64,000 bases of DNA from Podarcis raffonei (taxonomy: Eukaryota > Chordata > Lepidosauria > Squamata > Lacertidae), in NCBI RefSeq assembly GCF_027172205.1, contig NC_070604.1:104925851-104989850 (forward strand), in the 5' to 3' direction. Within the stretch, counting starts at the first letter, position 1. Each line of letters starts with the position of its first letter. The position numbers and the translations under genes were made by a program. The notes beneath the pieces are model-generated. The model did not search any database, was not told the DNA's origin, and was given only the letters and a program-made list of their open reading frames with translations. This document shows positions 1 to 10,800 of this stretch, in pieces.

Positions 1-186
1 TGACACTCTGTCTGCTGAGTGGGACCCCAGATGTCTGCCTTTCATGTCCTTTCCTGCCAGTTCCTCTGCTCTAAGCCAATGCACAATATTGGCTCTTAAA
101 TATCTTAGGCTGACAAGCAGGTAACCCATGAACCGACTCAAGGATGCTGCTCTTTCTTCCCCGCAAATAAATGCCATGCAACTTAC

Positions 187-435
187 CTTTGCATCCTGGT
201 CCCGTCCAGCTAACCCTGGAGGCAGCGTTTAAAATCCAGCAGTTCCCTTTCCCTCCGCAGTCTTGGAAGTGGAGTGTTAACTCAGCTCCTCGGCACCACA
301 AACCATCCAACTGCTTCCTCCCCCTTCCCTTGCTCTTAAAAGAGTTGTTGCTGCCTCTGGCTTGTAAGGGGTGGAGTTTCTTGACAGATATGCAATGCTC
401 AGAGATGCATTTGCAAGCAGCCTTCTTCCTGTGAT
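187..435 (-). other. Possible minus-strand exon with strong donor
   Basis: The minus strand reads GCAAAG|gtaagt at 187/186, preceded by an open frame back to about 310. It could be a first exon of a transcript leaving the window on the left. There is no homology and no partner exon. Confidence 0.15.
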
Positions 436-782
436 GATCACCTTCAAGTCAGTGGGGGATTTATTTATTTATCGACCTGATCTTGCTCTACTGGAGCTAT
501 GTAGGTCACAGAGCAGCTATGTGGGGTTTTCCTGCTCACCCCCATTTCTTTTAACAGGGTAATTATAATTACTCAGAAGAAAGTGAATCTGATTAAAGAA
601 AGAGTAGTCCTAAAATGATGTGTTTCTGTAATACTTTCCCATCTGTATGTGAGAAACCCTAGCCTTACAAGACAGTCTTATTCATGGCCTGAAACCACAC
701 TGTCACCAGATCTCTAGACCTCAATATCCTGAATACTGTAATACAGTATATTATGGTCTGTATGTGCTTGTTACTAGCAGAG

Positions 783-890
783 AGCCATAGCTCAGAGGAA
801 GAATACCCCCTCCTTTGCATGCAGAAGGTCCCTGGTACAATCTCCAACATCTCCACAAATAGCTAGGAGAGACCCCTGTCTAGGTTTGGG
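783..890 (+). repeat. tRNA-headed SINE fragment
   Basis: CATAGCTCAG...TTTGCATGCAGAAGGTCCC...ACAATCTCC resembles an A box/B box tRNA-like head, as in other copies at 26521 and 54420. Confidence 0.45.
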
Positions 891-1074
891 CAGTCATTTT
901 CAGCTCATTTTCTCATTCCCCCGACCTTAGGTTCAGTTCTGCACCTTTCCACATCTATTTGTGATTGTGTGTGGGGTTTTTTAAAGCATCCTTATGAAAA
1001 TTTATCAGCATTTTTGTGCAAATGTCTCCCGAATTTCAAGTCACAAACTGTTTCGCAAAGTGTGAAGTAGGTAT

Positions 1075-1412
1075 AAAGGTAAAGGGACCCCTGACCATTA
1101 GGTCCAGTCATGGCCGACTCCGGGGTTGTGGTGCTCATCTCTCCTTATTGGCCGAGGGAGCCGGCGTACAGCTTCCGGGTCATGTGGCCAGCATGACTAA
1201 GCGGCTTCTGGCGAACCAGAGCAGTGCACGGAAACACCGTTTACCTTCCTGCCGGAGCGGTACCTATTTATCTACTTGCACTTTGACGTGCTTTTGAACT
1301 GCTAGGTTGGTAGGAGCTGGGACTGAGCAACGGGAGCTCACCCCGTCGTGGGGATTCAAACCGCCGACCTTCGGATCAGCAAGTCCTAGGCTCTGTAGTT
1401 TAACCCATAGCC
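1075..1412 (-). mobile_element. tRNA-derived SINE with BovB-like tail
   Basis: An antisense copy. The family head is GGGACGCGGGTGGCGCTGTG with a GGTTCGAATCCC B box; the tail is AGTCGTCCGCGACTGGACC ending in CCTTTACCTTTACC. This copy is diverged and lacks the first few head bases. Probably the squamate Squam1-type family (name tentative). Confidence 0.85.
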
Positions 1413-2810
1413 TTTAAATTGTGATCTGAATTGTATCCCTCCAGCCTTCTGTCTGTCTGTCTGAAACCGGACAGTGTAGACAATTCTGAGATAGATGAAC
1501 CAATGGTCTGACAAAGGTGTAAGACAGCTTCCAGTGTTCCTATTGTTGCCTGTGTCCTTACCATTTCTGTATACAGAGAAATTGTGGGAACCATTCTAAC
1601 CAATTTCTCCAGGGGGAGGAGAAAATTGTCAACAGTTTCTTAAGAATGGGTCTCACAATTAGCAGCTGCAATGGCACAGCTTCCTTCAACACCCCCCCAG
1701 GCTACCCCACACCAAGCAGCAGCAAAACTGTGTTTACAGACTCACCACAATTTGGAGTCCTTTACAATGCCAGAGACCTGGTGTTATTTTAGGATGTTCT
1801 GGGAGGTATAAAGAGGTTTATGGCTGCCACATATAAATTGTGGAGAATATTCGGATGGAATTCTGTGAAGTAGTCTTCTTTTAGCAGACAGCGGGGGGAT
1901 TGCTGAGAAAAGGAAATCTCTCAGAAATTTTCTCCCCCCCCCAAAAAAAAATGTCTTTGGAGAAATATTGGCTCAGCTCCATTGTGAGCCAATTGCTACA
2001 TAAGATCAACAAGCCAAAAGCCCATTATCTGGTTCTTACAGTGCCCAAGCTGATACCTGTGGGAAGCCTACAAGCAAGACATGAATATATTAGGCCTCAG
2101 ATGTTATTCTCATACTGCTTCCAAGAGTGGAGGTAGAACACAACCATACTGGCTAGGAGCCATACTGGCCAAATCATCCATGTATTTAATCATCTTTTAA
2201 AGCTGTTGATATGGATGGCCATCACTATCTCTCGTGGGAGCGAATTCCACAGTTTAATGATGCTTTATTTTGCTCATTCTGAAGCTTCCAAAATTCAGCT
2301 TCATTGGATGGCCCTGAGTTGTATTGTGAGTGGGGAAGAAAATCTTCTCCCTATCCTGCTTCTCTACACTTTATTGCACTGCTGTCTCTACATTTTATCA
2401 GTGCTTTGAATGAACTAGTTCAGTTAAACAAAATTCACTGAACTAGTTCAAAAACCTCTGAACGACACCAGAAAGTAGTTCCTATAATAGCTGAATACAC
2501 TAAAGGTGAATAAAGTTCACTTTGGGGTAGAAGGTTGAACAATTGCTAGTTCATCTTCATGTCCATTCTCACACACCCAGCAGGAGGCCTGGACTCTTAG
2601 CCTTCAGTTAAAAGAAGGAAATGAATTGGACATCTATCAATCAAGTTAGAAAGCAAAATGTGGAGGCAACATTCTAAGGCTTATTAGGCACTTATGGAGG
2701 CACCGCCATTGCTAAGGTCACTTAATTGCTTTTGCTAAACGATTAGAAGGAAGGAATGTGAGGCATTTCCTGTATTTTCCCTGCTGAAGGGATTAACTGT
2801 CTTTCAACAG

Positions 2811-2889
2811 GAACTTGCCATGAGAACTATATGTACAAGAAAAAGCAAGAGATGTCCCATGCCTTTAGCAGCTATACGGCTGGCACAAA
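2811..2889 (+). other. Candidate orphan exon
   Basis: A strong acceptor (tgtctttcaacag) and donor (AAA|gtaagtat) bound 79 bp. One frame is open throughout and reads CHENYMYKKKQEMSHAFSSY then TAGTK, with split codons at both ends. It is not inside a recognised repeat. I do not recognise the protein, and no partner exon was found in the window. Confidence 0.25.
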
Positions 2890-2937
2890 GTAAGTATTTT
2901 CTAGTATGGAAATTCAGTTATGGGAACGCTTTACTTA

Positions 2938-3085
2938 TCATAGAATCGTAGAGTTGGAAGGGACCTCAAGGGTCATCTAGTCCATCCCCGTGCAATGCAG
3001 AAATTTTTTGATATTCTGCCTGCCGGACATATTACTGGACTGTCTTGAATCTCCCCCTGTCCAGCCCTTTACAAACATTTCCAGG
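2938..3085 (-). mobile_element. CR1-type LINE 3' end
   Basis: CATAGAATCGTAGAGTTGGA followed by AGGGACCTCAAGGGTCATCT is the classic CR1 3' terminus, in antisense. Confidence 0.8.
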
Positions 3086-3459
3086 GGCCCTGCTTCCTAT
3101 ACCCCCCCCCCCTTTTTCAAAGAAAAAATTGTGCAAATAGAATCAGTTCTTTTGTTTAATTCTAGGCCAATTTATTAACATCGATGACTGTGACAGGCTC
3201 AGGTGGGATGGCTGCAATGGATGAGCCTATAACTGAATAGCAAAGGGAAACAACAACACTCAGCGGCGGCATTTGATAGAGAGACCTGCCAGGGCACTTA
3301 GACAGCCAAGCCAAATCTTGCATTCGTCGCATGCGACTGAAAAAGGGGAAATTCTAAAGAGGAGGGAAGGGAGAGGCGATAGAACGGAGATACATAAACA
3401 TCAGGGAGCTGCTTGCCCTCTTTTTCCTCTGCTGCCTAGAGTCTGCTGCTGTTTCCTGA

Positions 3460-3663
3460 TTAGTTTCTCCTACTTCTGTAATCCAGTAAAATCTTCTTGA
3501 AAATGAAATACAGCAAAATGGCAAAGCAGAATACGTCGTGTTTCATAATAAAATAGAAAGCCAGCTCCCTGGCTGTGTAAATAATGTGGATAAAGATGAA
3601 GCAGAAAAAAAATAGGGCATACTGGTTCTGGGGCTGAAGGAGTTCGTGGAGCTCTTGTCCAAT
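3460..3663 (-). CDS. Unit A terminal exon: membrane domain of TMEM247-like protein
   Basis: Acceptor cccacag precedes base 3663; the frame runs 67 codons to TAA at 3462-3460. It encodes PQNQYALFFFCFIFIHIIY, then AREL and FYFIMKH, followed by a second hydrophobic run and the tail DYRSRRN. This matches position by position the plus-strand exon at 34241-34423 and the human TMEM247 C-terminus as I remember it. Two membrane helices joined by a short basic loop are likely. The extended tail after the second helix (KKILLDYRSRRN) is absent from unit C. Confidence 0.85.
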   Translation of the reverse strand: MGQELHELLQPQNQYALFFFCFIFIHIIYTARELAFYFIMKHDVFCFAILLYFIFKKILLDYRSRRN

Positions 3664-6600
3664 CTGTGGGAGGGGAGAGAGAGAAACAGGGGTGGGGGGA
3701 GGAAAAAGAGGTGTCTGTTAACAAAACGCTCCCTGTGATCAGCTACCCAAAGAGCCTACAATACTATAAACACCTTCCCATTGAACCCAGAGGGCTTCGC
3801 ATCTTCATAGACACTGTAAATGTGCTCAACTTAAATTCCATTGATTTATATCAGGAGTGGGGGAAACAAGGCCCTCTAGATGTTATTGGATTGATGGGGC
3901 CTGGAGTCCCACAACTGCTGTACAGCTACGGGTTCTCCATCCTTGATATATATGGACTTAAGCATGCTCAGAAATATTTAGATTGTGCATTCAAAATACC
4001 AATTTGGAGAAATGTCAAACTGCGGAAGTCAGGCGAGCCCACAACATGGCATCTAATGTGTTTTCTTTCTTTCTCTCCCTGGAGATTTTTCACTCCTGGA
4101 GCAAAAGGACCATGCCCCCCTTGCCCCAATGTCATTTGAATGAAGCATACAGTGGGCAGTGCTTGCCTTGGCGTTTCCTATATTCTTATTGCATCAACTG
4201 TTCTGGGTGAGGACAGTAAAAATGTCTTCTTTAGGCACAGCAGCGGAAGCCAAATGTGTGTTTTGGAAGCATTTTGCTCTCAGTCCTTGCCAACCCTCCA
4301 GATCTCCCATCAGCCTCAGCTATGAAGCAGGGGCAGTGAGAGGTGTAGCCAGGGAGAGGTCATGGCTGGGAGAAATCCTCAAGGTATCCATTGGATCTGG
4401 TGGGGCAAGAGATAGCTAATGGGAGACCAAACCAAAGGGTCAGGAGAGGCAGAGCTGGGGATGGAGGAGAATTCAATTTAGCTTGCATTTAAGATTGAAT
4501 CTATGAGAATTTTGCTTTCTGGAGCAAGATGAAAGTTCAAACACAGCCAGCCTTCCAAAGTCGCTCTTATCCAAAATTTGCAATGCGGTTTTCCAACCAA
4601 ATCACATTTGCAAAAAATGCATACATTAGCAGAAAGTGTGCACACACATCCCACGAATGTTATTTATGAAAATAACATACAAAAATGCATTACATTAGGA
4701 TTGTATTGCTTGCAGAAATGTCGGCCATGGTCCAAACTGCATACAAAAATGTGTTTACTGTGAGAAAAAGGCACTCAAATGCTGGAGAATTTTCATGAGG
4801 GTTTAAAAAAAATTTTTTTAAAAAAATTGCAAATTGCCGCAGGCATGTGGAGAACTGGCTTTAAGGTTGGAAAAATGAGACCGTGGGAGTAGAAATTAAC
4901 AGATCCTTCCATCCCTAGCAGGAACTAAGAAGTGAGGGTTTTAACAGATCGATTCCAGCACCTAGAACAGGGGTCAGCAACCTAAGGCTCATGGGAGTCC
5001 ACGGAGGTCATTTGACTGGCCCCCGAGCCACCCCCGAACCGAGCTGCCCGCTCATGCGCTGCGCTAAACTTGTGCAGCGCCGTGCAGGGACTTGCTTCTG
5101 CAGTGACGGAAATCTCATCTGTGCATGCGCAGACACCAAAAATCACATCTGCGCAGATATAGATGCCGAAAATCACACACACAAAAATGGAAGCAAGAAG
5201 AATTACCAACAATAGAAGAACGGCAGATGAAATTGATGGATTATGCAGAATTGGATAAATTAACTGGAAAGATTCAAAACCTTCGGGATCAGAGATTCTT
5301 AGAAGACTGGAGTAAATATATGTAAATATATGAACTATTTGAAAAGTAATAGTAATGAACAGATTACGCTAGTAGGATTGCAAGAAGTTTTGTCAGGAGA
5401 ATAATATGAAATATTACAAGAAAGACTATGAGGAGAGTTATTAGTTGATGACAATTAAGAGTAATAGATATATTAAGATATGCAGAATAAGTGATAAAAG
5501 ACAGAAAATCATCAGAGTTGTTGACAGAAGTCTAAAACAATGTATAAGATAAGAAGATATATAATGTGATTGTTGGAAATGATATGTTAAAAAACTAATA
5601 AAAAAGAAAGAAAAGAAAATCACACACGTGCTCATGCATGTGAGATCCGGCTCTGTGGGACTGATCCGGCCCAGGCAAGATAAACCTTGCTGACCCCTGA
5701 CCTAGAACAATGCCCAAGGATGCTGGGATGCTGTAGGCTAACGAATGCAGAATTTGGTTTCCATTTTTAACGGAAAGCTCACATCTACCCCTTCTTCCCC
5801 CCTCACTTACTGATCGAGGGGTTGTCTGATGATGGAGCTGTTGCATTTTCTCCTCGTGCTGCCGCCTCTTCTCATTGTCTTCATGCCGGTACCTCAGTCT
5901 GGTCATTGCACCATCAAGTCTCATCTTCTCCAGGTCGAGATCGGCTGCTGTGATCTGCCTGCTGTGCAGCTGACCCATCCGCTCCATACTGCTGGCCTCG
6001 CCTATCCTGGAGTAGGCTTCCGGCTGCAGAGCACTGGTCCCTCGCTGGGTGCTGATGGCCAGCCGGTCTCCCTGACTCTTATTGTCTAAGGTCTCCGTCA
6101 GGTCATCAGGGACGTACGAAGAGGCTGGCGTGTCCCTTGCAGCGTCCTGTAATAGGAAAGGGGGGGGGGGCTACTAGCCAGACCAGCTATGCTCCATTCC
6201 ACCCGCCCGCCCCCATTTTTAAATGCTTTATTGATTGAAAACTTTATAACAGAAATGTACAATAGATGTTATAGGCAAAATGAGAAATAAAAAATACACT
6301 ATTATTCATTCTTTAACTTGCTTTGTACATCCATTTGTGATTAAATTTGACAAGCCCTCTGATCTTCCCTTGTGTTCCCGAATTAAATTCCTTAAATACG
6401 CGCTCAAACTTTACTTTCTCCATGTTATTTAACTTACTATAAATTTTATTTTGTAAAATTATCCTATTTACACACGGAAGCTCAATCAAAACCTGCCAAT
6501 GGATTGATCTTTTGACAATGTTATTTTGACACCTAATAAGAATCTGATGCAATGCACACAAAAAAGGCACAATAATTTTAAAATAAGCCACTGATATCAA

Positions 6601-7791
6601 ATAAAGCAACATTCAACAATTCATTGGAATCTAATAGTAAACAGTAAAATTAAGTATCAGCAAAGAATAATTAAACACTTTACACTTATTGATTAGAATA
6701 AAGAATTACCATATATTCCCGTGTAGACAAGGGTTTTTTTTATTTAAAAAAAATGCAAAAAATGGGGGTCGACTAATACACGGATAGTGCAGAGTTGGGA
6801 TGGGCGATTGGTGGCTGCTGTGAACAGGAGATTGTCAGGGGCATTTGGCTGCTGCAGCAATTGGGCGGGCGATTGGCGGCTGTTGGGGGTGAGAGGGCAG
6901 ACTTTTTTGGCTTCATTGATGCGGCGGTCAGGCACTCAACAAAAAAGCTCAACAAGTCTGGGCAATCCCCCCGGAAAAAAGGCTGAACAACTGTGGGCAA
7001 TCCCCCCCCCAAAGGCTCAACACTGGGCAATCTCCCCCCATTTCCTCAATTTGGAGTCCCCAAAAATAGGGGTTGTGTTATACACAGGAGCGTGTTATAC
7101 ACGGAAAAATACAGTACTAAACTACAATCCACAAATATAACGGCAAGTCGCAGTGCATAAAATACCACAAAACCATGTGAAAGGGTTCAATGGAGAAGCA
7201 ATTTGGCCACCGTGAGAGCAGGATGGTGGACTAGATAAGTCATGGGCTTGTTCCAGAATTTGGAGGCATTTGATTGACTGTTACGGGAAATGCTAGAGTG
7301 CTAGAGTGGCTGGTCCTTCAGCTGGGCTCTTCTTAAAGTCTTGAGAGATATCAGCCTTAGCATTGGCATCTACTGTACTATAGATATATGCTCTATCATT
7401 ATCTGTCTTGGAGACATCCATGGTCTCCACCATATGGTAGACACATGCTGTGGGGCTGAATGTGTTGTGTGGATGCAAAAGAACCTAAGAAGAGCCCTGC
7501 TGAAGGTCCGTCTACTCCTGCACCGGCGTTTCCCTTAGCAGCCAGTCAAATGCCTCCATGAAGTCTATAATCAACAGCCCTTTCTAGAAGCTGGAGAAAG
7601 TTGTCCAGGGATGGCTAATTCTATCAGCATTTAAGGTTATTTTTAACCTTATTCTTATTCCACCAGCCATCTGGAAGTTTGTGAGGTTGGACCGGGTTAA
7701 ATAAATTTCCAGCTGCTTCTGCTGTTTATGTTGCGATTTCGCGAGTGGCTTCAGTATAAGGGATCAGATGGCCCTTAAGCTACCTTGCTCC

Positions 7792-7847
<56 letters not shown>

Positions 7848-10800
7848 CCATACAATGGTGGTGGTGGCGGTGACACTTCCCATCTGACTGGGTTGCCCTA
7901 TCCAATCTGGGCAGTTTCCAACAAATTAAAACACAGCAAGACACCAGACGTTAAAAACTTCCCTATACAGGGCTGCCTTCAGATGTCTTCCAAAAGTCAG
8001 ACAGCTGTTTATTTCCTTGACATCTGATGGTGGTCTAGGGCTTTGCGATTTAATACAGGAACCTTGAAGCTTTCCTGGCAGCAAATTGGCAACCAGCACA
8101 GCTCTCTCTCTGCAGCAGAAATCACAATGCCAATAATCTGCTCCCATGAGGATTGTGACCACTGCATTCTGTACTAGTTGCAGCTTCCAGATGAAATATA
8201 AGGGCAGCTCCGCACAGAGTGTGTTCCGGTAAACAAGTGTTATAAGAAGGGACCTTACGTGAGTCCTGATGAACAGATACTTCTCTATGTAAAGAAAAGG
8301 ACCCTGAATGGCCCAGGAACCCCATCTGTTTCTCCCCACATGCCTCACAGACCTCCTGCCTTCATTGGTTGAGATGTAGCGTCATGAGAAAAGGTGACCG
8401 CTGGATCTGTGTAATCGTCAACTGTGTAATCCAGTTCAACTGGATTCCCAGAGCCAAGGAATCCCTGCCCCACATCCGCTGCCACTTACCATCCTTTCCC
8501 GATGCTTTTTCAAATCTTTAATTGGGGTTATCTGCACAGCAAACTCAATCTCAGTTTGCATCTCCTTGAACCCTACACTGCCTCCTTGGTAAGAATATTC
8601 AGACCCTTCCACATTGCTGGTGTGATCCAGATCTGCTTGAATCTCCTTGTCTGTTTGGTGCACAGACTCCGTCTCAAAGTTGGAGAAATCTGATGAGGAA
8701 TGGGGTTCTCTGGATACTTCCTGTTATAAAACAGATGGGGATTTAGGGCAGTTTATGTTTGTTTGTTTTTTCCTATAATTTCGATTAAATTTTCTGTTTT
8801 ACATTTTGGAACATTCATTTAAACAACCTTAAAATATCAATGACTTCCCTTCTTCTCTTTCCATGGTTCATTTTGCATAACATAAACCCCTGCATATTTT
8901 ATATAAACCAAACCATTCGGTATTCCATTATTACATCCATCAAAACTTATTTACACTGTTTGAATTTATCTTAATGCTGCCAGCGTTTTCAAGTGTACAC
9001 AATTTCCCTCCATATATTCAATAAACATTTTCCAATCTTCTTTAAACATATGTTCTTCTTCTTCTCTTATTCTACATGTTAGGTCTGCAAGGTGTGCATG
9101 TTCCAGCAGTTTAAGTGGCCATTCTTCTTTAGTTAGGACTTCACTCGTTTCCCATTTTTGGGCTTACGAAACACGAGCCGCAGTAGTGGCATACATAAAT
9201 AACCTTTTAAAGCAGGTGTGTGGGTGTGTGTGGGTGTGGGTGTCCGCATGCAAATACGACTGATTTTTATTTGTTTTGCCCATTACAATGCACAAAACAA
9301 CAACAACAACAATGAATGTCCATTTCTAATACAAAACTGCACAAAGTCAAGCAGATGCAATCAAAACCAGCAACAAAAATAAAAAGGGGAGAAAGGGAGA
9401 GGGAAGAACAGGGAATATGTTCCAGCAAGTTAAACTGATATTTCAGGAGGAGAAAAGGCATAGGGTCACCCCATTGCTACCTGCCTGATTCAGAGCTTGC
9501 CACTCAGCTCTTCCACAACGCCATCTTTCCCCCAATATTGATACAGGGGTTACACTATAAAGTGAGTTTCTCATGTGAGTCAGGATTGAATGAGTGTTTC
9601 ACAGTCAGCCTCCTCCAAACTTCCCTGACTGCCACTGTTGATGGTTGGGAGTGATCCCCCTGAATATGCTTTGAACCCAGCAGGTGCCAACCTGGCAAGG
9701 GAGGCACATGGGAAGATTTCAAAGAAGCCCATGTCATGGAATGAGTAGGCACCGGATTCTGCCAGCCCAATGAGCTCACCAAAAGGCAGGCCTTGTGGTA
9801 GACATCGCAATCACGGCATGCAAAGCCCCCATACTCATTTAAGTTGGGAGATGCAACTACTTGAGGGGGAGACGCAGAGGAGAGGGAGTAAAGGTAAATA
9901 TAAATGACCCCCCTTGGATGGTTAAATCCACTCAAACGCGACTATGGGGTTGTGGCGCTCATCTCACTTTCAGGCCGAGGGAGCCGGCGTTTGTCCGCAG
10001 ACAGCTCTCCGGGTCATGTGGCCAGCAGGACTAAACTGCTTCTGGTGCAATGGGACACTGTGATGGAAGCCAGAGCACATGGAAACACCATTGACCTTCC
10101 TGCTGCAGTGGTACCTATTTATCTACTTGCATTGGTATGCTTTCAAACTGAAGCAGATGTGACAGCACTTAACTTTGCAGGGATGACCCAGGAATGTGAT
10201 AATATTGCAAAAAGGAAAAAAAGCATCTCGGTTAGGAGTGGAATGAATGGCTTCAAAAGGCACTTCTGGACTATTTTGGGATGGGATTCAATCACACAGT
10301 TTCAAGCTGCACAATTAAAGCTAGGGGGTAAGAGGAGGGAACCTTAAACAACCCAGCCCAAATTAAACACTTTTAAAAATCTCAGTGATTTCAGTCAGTG
10401 CCAGATTTACGTATAAGCTAAACAAGCGATAGCTTAGGTCCCCACTCTCTTGGGGGCCCCCAAAAAAATTAAAGGGAAAAAAACTGGGTGTACATTTCCA
10501 AAATATAAGGTAAGTTCAACAATTACTTTGATAAAATACATATTTTGTTATGTGCAAATGGCTTTAGATACCTATTAGGTCCATAAATTACCATATAGCA
10601 TATATTCAACACAAAAAAGCGACAATTTGTTGTTGACAAAGGATAGCTGGACAAATAAAGGGCCCCATTACCTTCAGTAGCTGAGGGCCTCATCAAACCT
10701 AAATCCGGCCCTGATTTCAGTGAGAGAGTTAAGGAGGCACCAAATTCTCCCACTCATTGATTGACATAGCTATAGCTCTCTCTCTCTCTGTCACTTAAAA

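Noticed and set aside
3666-4139. 157-codon plus frame opposite the unit A terminal exon
   Set aside because: Antisense shadow plus a worn MITE; no protein similarity.
7785-8027. Poly-leucine protein
   Set aside because: Translation of the (ATT)n tail of a LINE.
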